Assembly: GCA_018292915.2 (NCBI GenBank)
Contig: JACVVK020000092.1
Location: 530,001-594,000 of the forward strand
Length of the DNA stretch: 64,000 nucleotides
Direction of reading: 5' to 3'
From: Batillaria attramentaria
Taxonomy: Eukaryota > Mollusca > Gastropoda > Batillariidae
Part shown: one piece after another, positions 44,326-54,560 of the stretch
How positions within the stretch are numbered: position 1 is the first letter of the stretch
Layout: the number at the start of each line of letters is the position of its first letter
Notes under the pieces: generated by a model
What the model saw: only the letters and a program-made list of their open reading frames with translations
What the model was told of the DNA's origin: nothing
Database searches by the model: none
Program-made: the position numbers and the translations under genes

Positions 44326-44853
44326 TGGGGGGGGGGGGGCTTGACTGGCATTAATGAAGCTTTTTTTTCTTAGAGTGTGGGATGGAAAGGAGACGAAGGG
44401 GAGTTTGGGATTCGGGGGGGGGGGGGGGGGGTACAGCGGGTTTGTTGTTTCCCTCGCCCCGTACATGTTGGATGTTGGACTACAAACTAAAAGGAGTCGA
44501 GTTCAAATTCAATGTGTGGACGATCATCTACCTTATCACTTATCATCAGCTTATCTCTCACGCCTTCATGGCTAACGAACGAAATTTGATCAAAGTCAAC
44601 AACGACAAAGTTTCACAACAGACACACCCGCAACAAATCAATTCCGGCCACCATTTCACACCCGGTAATCTTTAATCATATCCACCACCACGCAGACAAG
44701 TTTTCAAGCATCACCGAACCGCTCCATACACACGGGGTGTAGTCAAAATGGTTGGTGGTGTTCCCGGTGTTACTCCTATTCCAAAGTTTCGAAACATGAA
44801 CATGTACATGCCTTTTGCATTGTAGTAACACGTTAGTCGAAATCACTTTGTCT

Positions 44854-45140
44854 GGGCCCGTATGTAAAAGTCGAGGTTAATTTAACCCACGGCTACGGGC
44901 CTAACCCAGACTAGGACAAAAGAAACCCAAAAGCAAAATTAAATTTAAAAAAAAAGGAAGCAAAGAAAGAAAGACAAAAATCCTTCTATAACGGCATAGG
45001 CACCTTCCTGGAATGGGCCCGCTTCCTGATTTAAAACAATAAACAACAGAAAATTTAACCCTAGAGCTAGTTTAGTTCGAGGCCGGTTAGACTCTAACCC
45101 GGGGCTAAAAGCCCTAACCTCGACCTTTACATACGGGCCC
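44854..45140. mobile_element. ~285-bp GGGCCCGTATG MITE, copy 2
   Basis: Ends GGGCCCGTATGTAAAAG and CTTTACATACGGGCCC. Inserted in P4 between TCACTTTGTCT and AGGTCGATAC. Aligns along its length with the copies at 35061 and 57270. Confidence 0.85.
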
Positions 45141-45212
45141 AGGTCGATACACGGCCCCATTTTCATGTTACACGCTGACAGACCCGAAGTCCGGGGGCTG
45201 GAAACACCCAGT

Positions 45213-45431
45213 GCTATTCAAATTTGGGGGAGCCGGGGTGGTCGAATGGCAGAGCGTTGGACTTCTAATGCTCGGGTCGTGACTGAGTTCGATCCCGGCT
45301 GGGGCCAAATATTTGTGCTGGCTTTTTCATCGTTGCCCCGTCTTTGATATCACCCTATGTGGTGGAAAAGGACGTTAAACCCCAAACACCCACCCACCCC
45401 GTCCACCCCACCCACCCGCTACTCAAATTTG
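45213..45431 (+). mobile_element. SINE family 1 with 14-bp target duplication
   Basis: The SINE body (45227-45417) has GGTGGTCGAATGGCAGAGCG (A box), GAGTTCGATCCCGGC (B box), GGCCAAATATTTGTGCTGGC and GGAAAAGGACGTTAAACCCC with a CCACCC tail. It is flanked by GCTATTCAAATTTG (45213-45226) and GCTACTCAAATTTG (45418-45431), 13 of 14 identical. The empty version, AGTGCTACTCAAATTTGAAA, exists in the paralogous element at 47805-48060. Confidence 0.93.
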
Positions 45432-45521
45432 AAAATGGAAACCACTCTCTGCTGGTGTTGCTGCTGTTAAAGCAGACTGACCAGCACCGTTAACACTCGC
45501 ACACATTTTGACTACATCCCC

Positions 45522-45926
45522 TGACTGATACTACGCTCCAGAAAGAGCAAATTTAGCACGTGCAACACACGACGAGACAAACACTCCCGCCAGCGGCGCT
45601 TCAGACATGCGCAGTGCGGCTCTTCCGGACACGCAGCGTCAACACAGAATATCCTGCCGTGCATTAGCAGATACACACAACACGCACACGAGAACAAGCC
45701 AAATTGTGTCCGTCCAAAAATTGACTGGGGCCAAAAATCACCGAGAACCCTTCGTGATCACGAACATGGCCGCTTGATGTGTGGATTTATTGTTTTGTTG
45801 ATTTGGTTTTTATCGGCTTGGTCTTTGTCTGGGGCAAACAAAGCTGAATCTCCGCGCAAACACGCGCGTAATTTATCGTTCACCTGATAAGTGGTCTGTA
45901 CTGAAACATGAAGGTTAATTCCTGCG
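45522..45926. other. unique sequence, no gene seen
   Basis: Moderate GC, no recognised structure. Confidence 0.4.
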
Positions 45927-46144
45927 TATTGTATTGTATTGTATTGTATTGTATTGTATTGTATTGTATTGTGGGTGTGTGGGTGTTTGGGAGTTTAACG
46001 TCCTTTTCCACCACATATGTATTGTATTGTATTGTATTGTGGGTGGGTTTGGGAGAGTTTAACGTCCTTTTCCACCAGGTACGTATGGTATGGTATGGTA
46101 TGGTATGGTATGGTATGGTATGGTATGGTATGGTATGGTATGGT
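45927..46144. repeat. (TATTG)n/(TATGG)n interleaved with SINE 3' ends
   Basis: (TATTG)n 45927-45972, a SINE 3' fragment (minus; GTTTAACGTCCTTTTCCACC) 45973-46017, (TATTG)n 46018-46040, a second fragment of the same kind 46041-46082, then (TATGG)n to 46144. It looks like a tandem duplication of 'pentamer plus SINE end' followed by drift of the pentamer. Confidence 0.9.
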
Positions 46145-46149
46145 CATAA

Positions 46150-46245
46150 TAATAATAATGATAATAATAATAAATTAAAACTTTAATGTCCCACATGGAG
46201 AAACTTGGCTTTGACACTCCACTACACAATAACACAATCAGCAAA
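46150..46245 (-). mobile_element. LINE-type 3' end with (ATT)n tail
   Basis: Minus strand: CAAGTTTCTCCATGTGGGAC followed by ATTAAAGTTTTAATTTATT and ATT/ATC triplets. Typical retrotransposon terminus, no coding remnant. Confidence 0.45.
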
Positions 46246-46278
46246 AAAAAAAAAAAAAAAACCCAACCCCCTCCCCCC

Positions 46279-46309
<31 letters not shown>

Positions 46310-46412
46310 CTGCGCAACGTATGTCAGCACTGATTACAACAGCAACAGGAACAACCAGCAGACTGCTGCTTGGAAATATTGTACGTTATTCTCTGTCAGC
46401 ATTGTAAAAACA

Positions 46413-46461
46413 GCATTGTATTGTATTGTATTGTATTGTATTGTATTGTATTGTATTGTAT
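46413..46461. repeat. (TATTG)n pentanucleotide
   Basis: A second TATTG block, 270 bp downstream of the first cluster. Confidence 0.95.
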
Positions 46462-46643
46462 TTATATAAGACACATACATGTATATATGTATGTGGTAGT
46501 TGTAGTCATTGAGATCCTTTGTTCTCTGGGCGGAAAGAAGCATCCAAACACCTGTCTGCTTATGAACGTGGCATACCACCTAATAATATTGTTACTCATA
46601 TCTGTAGCACACATACAATCTCACTTCAGTCACGTTTCTCCCG

Positions 46644-46646
<3 letters not shown>

Positions 46647-46708
<62 letters not shown>

Positions 46709-46747
46709 CACACCCCACAGTATGTACTCTCTCTCTCTCTCTCTCTG
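46647..46747. repeat. (CA)n and (TC)n microsatellites
   Basis: CA tract (to 46704) and, 25 bases on, a short TC tract. Confidence 0.97.
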
Positions 46748-46824
46748 TTTTCGTTATCATGGTTCGTTTTGCTGGTTAATCGTGTTTATGTAGATTTTGA
46801 GCAATGACAGGTTTGTAATTTGGA

Positions 46825-46974
46825 GGGAGCCGGGATAGCCGAATGGAAGAGCGTTGGACTTTTAATGCTCGGGCCGTGAGTTCGAATCCCGACTGAGGCC
46901 AAATATTTGTGCTGGCCTTTTTCTCGTTGCCCCGTCTTTGATATCACCCGTATGTGGTGAAAAAGGGACGTTAA

Positions 46975-46976
<2 letters not shown>
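46825..46976 (+). mobile_element. SINE family 1 (full length)
   Basis: GGGAGCCGGGATAGCCGAAT head (A box), GAGTTCGAATCCCGACTG B box, GGCCAAATATTTGTGCTGG, GATATCACCCGTATG and GTGAAAAAGGGACGTTAA. The tail runs straight into TC and CA repeats instead of the usual CACCC. Confidence 0.92.

Positions 46977-47066
<90 letters not shown>
46977..47066. repeat. (TC)n(AC)n compound microsatellite
   Basis: TC tract passing into AC; on the minus strand this is again TG then GA. Confidence 0.97.
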
Positions 47067-47068
<2 letters not shown>

Positions 47069-47172
47069 CCGTTCCCCCTGACTTCTTCAGGCTGCAAGGT
47101 CAGCCTCCTGTCGCCGCATGTGCACCAAAGATATTCGATCTACAGATCCCTCCAACGACAACATTCTGCTCT

Positions 47173-47175
<3 letters not shown>

Positions 47176-47217
<42 letters not shown>

Positions 47218-47228
47218 GAGAGAGAGAG
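47176..47228. repeat. (GA)n microsatellite
   Basis: GA tract with one GCGA break. Confidence 0.97.
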
Positions 47229-47279
47229 TCAAATCGCTTCCATAAAACCTCCAAAGCCCCCCCCCCCCCCCCCCCAAAC

Positions 47280-47480
47280 AAATCGTCCATCAAGGGACGC
47301 TGGACCGAGAAAGTCTTTCGATTTCTTTCGGACCCAATCTGTGTTTCGTCTCCCGCGCTGTGGACTGACGGCGCTCGTAATCTATTAATCGAATTCTGGG
47401 CCGCTTTTCTTTTTGCCTCGTGTTCTTGCGGTTTGTCCGGAGCCTCCGTTGGGAACTCGCTTCCCTTCGAGTCATGCCTG
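47280..47480. promoter_or_regulatory. motif-rich unique island
   Basis: GCTCGTAATCTATTAATCG holds two homeodomain-type cores in CpG-containing unique DNA. Regulatory role is an inference from motif content. Confidence 0.22.
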
Positions 47481-47608
47481 GGACACAAAAGTGTTTATCA
47501 AGAAAAGCCGGCTTTACGGCAAGGTTTGATTGCTGACTTACGCTGTATCAGTGCAAGTTGTGCCTCGAGTTGTTTGTTTGGCGTAGTTGTTGGTATCCAG
47601 TTCATGGT

Positions 47609-47691
47609 TAAGCCCGAAAATTCTACCTCAAACCTAAGGCAGCCTGCGCCGGTGCTGTGCACCAGGGAGCACGTGATTTTTCGGGCTGAAC
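47609..47691. mobile_element. ~85-bp inverted-repeat mini-element, copy 2
   Basis: Starts TTAAGCCCGAAAATTC and ends GATTTTTCGGGCTGAA. Interior CTAAGGCAGCCTG and GGAGCACGTG match the element at 19263-19352 position by position, with differences. Confidence 0.6.
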
Positions 47692-47804
47692 CTTAGATTG
47701 GTATCGGTATTGTTTTTGTTTTTTGTCCCGTAATAATATTTATAAGTTAAAAAGCCCTAAGTAGCTAACTAACTAACTAACCTCTCACGTGTAACCGTAT
47801 GTTT

Positions 47805-48060
47805 GAAATGTGATGATACAAACGTCTTTGCATTGCAGTAAAGGGTTTGTCGAGGCTGTTTTTCTCTGGTTGACAAACGTTCCTTTTTCAGTCCGGCTTT
47901 CACGCCGAGAAACCGAAGTCAGCTGGACACACTCAGTGCTACTCAAATTTGAAAATGGAAGCACTCTGTGCTACTGTTTGGAAACACTATGATTGTCCAG
48001 GCGGAGCTACTGTTCGGATGGCAAGAACGTAGGAATGCAGTCAAAACGTTTTTGTCCATG
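47805..48060 (+). mobile_element. P-family element, copy P5 (diverged)
   Basis: GATACAAACGTCTTTGCATT, GGTTGACAAACGTTCC and AGTGCTACTCAAATTTGAAA match the interior of P4 in order. The right part ends near AATGCAGTCAAAACG. It carries no MITE or SINE, so it shows the empty SINE site. Confidence 0.6.
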
Positions 48061-48956
48061 GTTTTCGGTTCACGTGTCTGTGCCAGTGAAGACAGCTGCA
48101 TTCACTGCTGTCCAGATCTTCACTACAATTCGACCATGACAGCAGAAAGACTCGCGATGACCGTGAGAGGAAAAGATGGAGACAGAGGACGGGCGGGACC
48201 GGAGGAGAACTGAATGACTGATTTGTCACGCCATAACTGATCCCCATCTCTCACACTGCACAAGAGGGATAAGAGAGATCCCCGCGGCTACCAACGCCCC
48301 GCTCGCTGATTGGTCAATAATTTCTGCCCGCTGCGGAGCCTGCGCGTAACCTCGTGACCCTGTGCGGGCCGATTGATAGATCACGGTCCGATTTGATTAA
48401 GTCTAGTTGTTTTTCGCTGTCAACCGATCGCTCTGTTTTTGTCAGTTATCCCGGAGCCATTTTCCGGAGGAGCGGCAGGGTTTCTCTCACTGTAGGCCGG
48501 ATCTTTTTTGACATTTTGTCTCTGGTTCTTAGAAAGCAGCTCCCCGACCAAAAAAAAAAAAAAAAATGTGTCTGGTAACAGAATAGTTGATGTAATTACT
48601 CGAGCGGTAGTTCTTAATCCGCGGACGATTATGATGATCTGCATCGTGCCAATTTTGGGAAAAGCGATCTCGGCCGGCACAGCCGATAGATGTTGAAAGG
48701 CCAGTGATATGAATATCCCTGGTAAATTCTCTCGCATGCATAATTATACGGTTGTTTTTATTGCTGACGTTGACATTCACGTTGTTGTTGTTGTTGTTGT
48801 CTTGTTGTTTTGGCTACGACAATGACAATAATAAATTTGTTGAAGATGATGGCGGTTGCGACTGTGGTACTGTACATACTGTTCCCTAATTTTTTTTGTT
48901 AATTTAAGAAAGAGGATATGCAGTCGAAAAAGGATGCCACGCTTTTCACCTTGGTT
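48061..48956. other. unique DNA; motif-rich patch 48290-48500
   Basis: The patch contains GCTGATTGGTCAATAATTTC and CCGATTGATAGATCAC (CCAAT and TALE-like words). A-run at about 48550-48566, (TTG)n at 48781-48800. No gene recognised. Confidence 0.35.
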
Positions 48957-50352
48957 GGCTCCCTTGTGTAACAATGGGAGTCTATGTTGTAACCCTCCGT
49001 CGTCTGTCTGTGTGTGTGTGTGTGTGTCTGTCTGTGGGTGTGTCCGCAGTAAACCTTAACATTGGCATTTTCTCAGAATCTACAAAGAGCAGAGTCACCA
49101 AACTTGGCATGCCGATAGACAGCCATAGGACCTTTCAAAATATATAATTTTGAATGACCTTGACTCAAGGTCAAGGTCACTAAAGCTGTCTGTTTGAAAA
49201 TTTTACATAGGCATTTTCTTGGAGTCTACAAATACCAGAGGTTTTCAACTTTGCATGATGATAGACATTGATAAGAACTTTACAGATATACATGTATTCA
49301 ATGGCCTTATGTGAAGGTCAAGGTCAGACAAGCTATTTTCCGCATTTCCGTAGAAAACCTTAACATTGGCATTTTCTCAGAATCTACAAACAGCACAGGC
49401 ACCAAACTTGGCATGCTGATAGAAAGCCGTAAGACCTTTCAAAATATATCATTCTGAGTGACCTTGACTCAAGGTCAAGGTCACTAAAGCTGTTTGTTTG
49501 AAAAGTTTGCATTGGCATTTTCTTGGAATCTACAAAAACCGGAGGTTTTAAACTTTGCATGATGATAGACATTGATAAGAACTTTACAGATGTACATGTA
49601 TTCAATGGCCTTGTGTCAAGGTCAAGGCTGTACAAGCTATTTTCCGCATTTCCGCAGTAAACCTTAACATGGGCATTTTCTCAGAATCTACAAAAAGCAG
49701 AGGCACCAAACTTGGCATGCCTATAGACAGCCATAAGACCTTTCAAATGTATCATGTTGAATGACCTTGACTCAAGGTCAAGGTCACTAAATCTGTTTGT
49801 TTGAAAATTTTGCATTGGCATTTTCTTGGAATCTACAAAAACCAGAGGTTTTAAACTTTATATGGTGATAGACATTGATAAGAACTTAACAGACATACAT
49901 GTATTCAATAGCCTTGTGTCAAGGTCAAGGCCGTACAAGCTATTTTTGTGAAACTGTAACATTGGCATTTTCTCAGAAACAACAAACAGCAGAGGCGCCA
50001 AACTTGCCATGCTAATAGACATTGATAAGAACTGTATACCCATACCACTTTAAATGACCTTGACTCAAGGTCAAGGTCATTAAAGCTGTCTGTTGTGAAT
50101 TTCAATATTACCGTTTTTGGAGAAACTACAAATACTAGAGGCATCCAACTTGGTGTAATGATAGACATTAATATCTTATTTGAATGACCTTGGCCCAAGG
50201 TTAAGGCCATATAGTCAGTTTTGGGGAAAAGTGTAATATTGCCAGGAACTAAGAGCACCAGAGACACCTTACTTGGCTTGATGATAGATAGTGATAAGAT
50301 TTTTTACAAACATACTCTTTTGAATGACCTTGACCCATGTCACAAGGGAGCC
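48957..50352. mobile_element. 1.4-kb inverted-repeat-bounded higher-order tandem array
   Basis: Ends are perfect 12-bp inverses: GGCTCCCTTGTG (48957-48968) and CACAAGGGAGCC (50341-50352). After about 95 bases including a TG tract, a repeat of about 304 bp starts at 49051, 49355, 49659 and (292 bp on) 49951. Each is a pair of diverged ~150-bp monomers sharing GGCATTTTCTNNGAATCTAC and GATGATAGACATTG-like words. Each first monomer carries TGACCTTGACTCAAGGTCA. The array decays toward the right. No ORF. Architecture resembles tandem-repeat-containing MITEs known from bivalves; mobility is an inference. Confidence 0.75.
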
Positions 50353-50382
50353 ATGGAGGCTTTTGCCTCTCTAGTTTTGCTT

Positions 50383-50386
<4 letters not shown>

Positions 50387-50430
<44 letters not shown>

Positions 50431-50476
50431 TACTTTCCAAGGATAAAATGTTAGGTACTAAGCTACAACTACTTCT

Positions 50477-50531
<55 letters not shown>
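50387..50531. repeat. (GA)n and (CA)n microsatellites
   Basis: GA tract 50387-50427, 50 bases with ACTTTACTTTCCAAGG, then CA tract 50480-50531. Confidence 0.95.
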
Positions 50532-50533
<2 letters not shown>

Positions 50534-50924
50534 ATCTAGGAATATGCCAAACTATTCGATAACTAACATACATAATTGAGAAAAGAGACAGACATACAAA
50601 CAGACACACAGACACAGACGGAAAGAGACAGGCCTCCAAACATAAAATGACAATTCAATAGCTGCATTTTGTCTCTCCATCCAAACATCTCCTAGTCTAG
50701 CTAGACCGTCTGCCAAAGACAAGCCCAATATTCGTGGACCGGTGTAGTAAAGCCTTGACTGTGAAGGAGGGTTGAAGGTTTTTCTGGGTCCAAAGCCTGA
50801 TATTATCAGAGGCCAGACCGCTTCCTCACAGCATTGATTCTCGGGTCCGGACATCTGATACGCCCCTCGCTAAGTGAAGAGCAAATTGAACGACCTCCCT
50901 GCAACAATGACTGTAGTTTGCCCA

Positions 50925-50968
<44 letters not shown>

Positions 50969-51415
50969 GACTTATACAAACTGTGAACTCACCTCACCCT
51001 ACACTCTACACATTGATTGAACATTTTAGTGCGTATATTATGTACGCAAGTATTAACTCTGAACTTACCCTACATTCTGCCTTGATTGAACATTGTAGTG
51101 TTTGTATCACACGCGAGTATCTTAATATATGCACACGTATGAGACGGAGAATGTGGGGTAATCCTGGATTAAGCTGATCTGATATCAGTAGATCATTCAT
51201 CGGCCCCTTCCACATTTTTGTTCATTCTTCTCAATCTCGCCAAAATATTTAACAAAATAACTGGAAATTTGAATGCTACTCCCAAGTCGGCGTCTAGTCT
51301 TGAGTCAAGTATTTTTCACCAGCCTTCTTCAAGATGTCTCGGCCTTGTCGTTTCACTCAATTCCTACCAAGCACGTTTGATTTCAACAGTTTTATTGCAA
51401 TACAATTTGTGCCAA
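50532..51415. other. unique DNA; (GA)n at 50928-50964
   Basis: Two related ~75-bp segments follow the GA tract (GTGAACTCACC..ATTGATTGAACATT..GTATTAACTCTGAAC..), a short diverged duplication at about 50985-51115. No gene seen. Confidence 0.4.
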
Positions 51416-51608
51416 GCAAACAAACAGGGGAGCCGGGGTGGTCGAATGGTAGAGCGTTGGACTCTCAATGCTCGGGTCGTGAGTTCGTATCCCGACTGAG
51501 GCCAAATATTTGTGCTGGCTTTTTCATCGTTGCCCCGTCTTTGATATCACCCTATGTGGTGGAAAATGACGTTAAACCCCCAAACACCCACCCACCCGCA
51601 AACAAACA
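51416..51608 (+). mobile_element. SINE family 1 with 11-bp target duplication
   Basis: Body 51427-51597: GGGGAGCCGGGGTGGTCGAA head, GGTAGAGCGTTGG, GAGTTCGTATCCCGACTG, GGCCAAATATTTGTGCTGGC, GATATCACCCTATG, GACGTTAAACCCCC and CACCC tail. Perfect duplications GCAAACAAACA at 51416-51426 and 51598-51608. This is the cleanest full-length copy and a good reference for the family (171 bp). Confidence 0.96.
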
Positions 51609-52479
51609 ATTACTGAGCATGAACAAGCATCGCTTATAATAATGCTCAGCAAGCACGTTTGGGGTTGTGCACTAGTGGCCTAACTAAAAAAAAAAAAAAA
51701 AAAAAAAATCTTCATTAATCTATGTCTGCATGGATTTAAACCTGGCTCAGTGGGAGTGTTGCACTTCGATTATACTCGTGTTTGCTGCAATAACAGCCGT
51801 CGAGGATCCGTTAATCTTGCCTGAATTTCGCGTACAGGACCACCAAAACCGTAAAACTAAAAAACGTGGGATACTCGTGCCGTGCTGCCGGTACGAAGTA
51901 TGAAGTACTGAAGTACTGAAGTATGCTATTGCAACCACTTTTGTGAACAAAATATAGTAAAACAAAAACCATTTCAAATCCGTTGGAGGATCCTTCAGTG
52001 ACGCTAATTGGTGAAAGAAAGCGGCATGCTGACTGCAAGGATAAGATAGAGCTAATGAAGTACATAGTGAAAAACAAATAAACAACTGATCTGAAGTCAA
52101 AGCCTTGAAGGAAGGCACGATAGAACGAAGAAGAAACACATGTTTGAATCTCATCTGTTTGTTGGTTTGCTGTTTGGTCCGAAGTTCAATTTTGATTCTA
52201 TTGCTCCTTTTTAAGTTCTGCATTTCCGAGGCTGTTGACCGTGGGGTATTTACTGTGTAGTGGGCATCACTGATTGATACTTTGGATAATTGAAACAGTC
52301 GGGCCGGAAGAGTCACAAATTAGGCATTTTATTCTAGAGTAGAAGTGCTCTCCGTAAATATTAAGAAGTGATTTAGGTGATACTTAATTGAAATCTAAGT
52401 TTAAAGTGTGTTAAATACTAGTCCATGTGCCCTGCAGGAGCCTTGAAATAGTCTTTGCTGCTTTCGCGGCGTTTAGCCC

Positions 52480-52480
<1 letters not shown>
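51609..52480. other. AT-rich unique DNA, no gene seen
   Basis: A-run at 51688-51709. The 189-codon minus-strand frame (51747-52316) has no recognisable domain and its codon use follows local AT bias. Confidence 0.45.
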
Positions 52481-52481
<1 letters not shown>

Positions 52482-52516
<35 letters not shown>

Positions 52517-52580
52517 GACTAACTGACTAACTAACTGACTGACTGACTGACTGACTGACTGACTGACTGACTGACTGACT
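52482..52580. repeat. (AACT)n/(GACT)n tetranucleotide
   Basis: AACT tetramers changing to GACT tetramers. Confidence 0.95.
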
Positions 52581-52624
52581 ATGTGTTTTAATTTTAGGTT
52601 GCATTTATTGTCTGGTTGTTCATT

Positions 52625-52780
52625 TTATGTCCACCATAACCGAATTTCGCGTCTGGGATAATAAAGACATTTAAATTTGAGTTTTGCCTTCACAGTCTCA
52701 TATGAAAGTCACGCCGCAATAGAATGATGAATCCTAGTGTCCCCGAATTTCCCGTCTGGGATAATAAAGATTTATTTGAA
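52625..52780 (+). mobile_element. two LINE-type 3' ends in tandem
   Basis: GAATTTCGCGTCTGGGATAA + TAAAGACATTTAAATTTG (about 52642-52680) and GAATTTCCCGTCTGGGATAA + TAAAGATTTATTTG (about 52745-52780) are near copies about 103 bp apart. The same terminus type occurs at 2770 and 29275. Confidence 0.6.
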
Positions 52781-52789
52781 ATTTGTCGT

Positions 52790-53570
52790 ATGAAACAAAT
52801 TGTGAGTAACAACGACCGACAGACACAACGACTCTGTGTACAGCTTGATTTTCTTTCCCTTAAAGAAGAAGTTTCAATTAAAAAAAAAATAAAAAAGACC
52901 AAAAATAACCTCGGCACAAATACAGTTCCTATGTAAGGGAGGAAAAAAATTATTACCAGCAGAGGAACACTGAGTGAAAAATGATTGGGAAAAAAAATTT
53001 CAAGCACAAGTTCAAAGTAATACTCCTAAAAGCGCTGACTACCGTGGCGCCAGTTGACTTAAGTTCACACACGCACGCAAACTTGTATTCCCGCCCCAAA
53101 CTGAAACGCACGTGCGAAATGTTAGCCCGACCACCCACCGTCACCATCACCACCACCCAGTCAACTACATCACGACCAACAGCATCGACCCTTACAAGCA
53201 GTGCCTGTCGTTTTGAGCTGGGGAGAAGGGGGGGGGGGGGGGGGAGGCGTCAGTCACAACACGGCTCTTTCACTCGGAGAGCGTATGTTTAAACTTTCGC
53301 TTTTAATTCCGCGCCGGGCGGTCCCAGTCATAGCCCCCCCCCCCTCCTCTCTCTCCCCCCCCCCCCCCCCAAATCTGCGAGCAAATGTTGGATTTCGATT
53401 GAATCGATCGCTGTTGGAAAAGTCGTTCGGAAGAGTGGAAGAGTTTTCGCTTCCGCGCTCTGGTGGGCTGGAGTGAAATTTTAGTCGGGGGGTTATTACA
53501 CGGGGTAAACTCCGGCGCTGCAGACAAGCGTGCCAGTTCTCAAAGAAGGGTATTTAATTTAAAGAAGCTG
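52790..53570. other. unique DNA with G/C-runs 53229-53245 and 53334-53371
   Basis: A CpG-moderate patch at 53380-53520 contains a GATTGAATCGATCGCTG word. No gene recognised. Confidence 0.4.
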
Positions 53571-53677
53571 GAGGGAGGGAGGGAGGGAGGGAGGGAAATG
53601 GTGGGGGTGTGGTGGAGGTAGCGGGGATGGGTGGGCAGGTCGGGATGTGTGGAGGTGAAAGTGAGGATGAGGTGAAA

Positions 53678-53798
<121 letters not shown>

Positions 53799-53869
53799 TG
53801 ATTATCTGCGATGATCAGTGTCGATGTATTCCCCAGAGTATACGTTTTGCTCAGCATGTACGCTTGCAA

Positions 53870-54043
<174 letters not shown>

Positions 54044-54282
54044 ACGGTAGAGCGAAAATTTGAGATGCGGCATTTTCCAATCTAATTGTCAACGGCCTTA
54101 GAAGACAGATGACCCGAACAACTCTCACAGTATTTTTCACACGGAGCTCGTTTCACGTATTCGTGTCAAACGAAACTGGTGAAGGGGGGGAAAAAAGGTT
54201 AGAAATGAATCACACGGCAGACAGTTCTCAAATTTCCCGTGTAATTTTACCAAACAGAACTTGCGACGGACCCTGTGCTCGG

Positions 54283-54560
54283 TAGGTGGTAAGCTTGTGG
54301 TAGATTGCATTGGTAAGTTTAAGTTGTGGTGAGCTGGGTGGGTGTGAGTTTCAAGTTTCTGGTAGGCTGGGGTGGTAGTAAGGTTTGTGGTAGATTACAA
54401 TGGTAAGTTTATGGTAGGCTGCAATTGTAAGTTTGTGGTAGGTTGCAATGGTAAGTTCGTGGAAGGTGTAAGTTTGTGGTACATGTACTGAGATTGCAAT
54501 GGTAAGTTTGTGGTAAATTGCATCGGTAGGGTTGCGGTACTGTTGTGATCGGTCCAAGTT
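54283..54560. repeat. ~24-bp minisatellite (GGTAAGTTTGTGGTAGATTGCAAT type)
   Basis: About ten degenerate units of TAAGTTTGTGGTAGNTTGCA. Because 24 is a multiple of three the minus strand stays open and encodes repeating YHKLTIA-like octapeptides, which is not evidence of a gene. Confidence 0.85.

Larger units (their letters stand above)
44734..45521 (+). mobile_element. P-family element, copy P4, carrying a MITE and a SINE
   Basis: Left end GGGGTGTAGTCAAAATGG at 44734; the right end, ending at 45521, is its inverse (CATTTTGACTACATCCCC). The interior includes CCAAAGTTTCGAAACATG and ATTGTAGTAACACGTTAG, then is split by the 285-bp MITE (44854-45140), resumes at GGTCGATACACGGCCCC, is split again by a SINE (45227-45417) and finishes. 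Taking out both insertions leaves about 300 bp, similar to P1. Confidence 0.75.

Noticed and set aside
45227..45310. tRNA gene
   Set aside because: The A and B boxes belong to the head of a SINE; the head cannot fold as a complete tRNA and the family is multicopy with a common body.
51747..52316. 189-codon minus-strand frame, not low-complexity
   Set aside because: No recognisable domain, no promoter or splice context, hydrophobic AT-biased composition; most likely chance.
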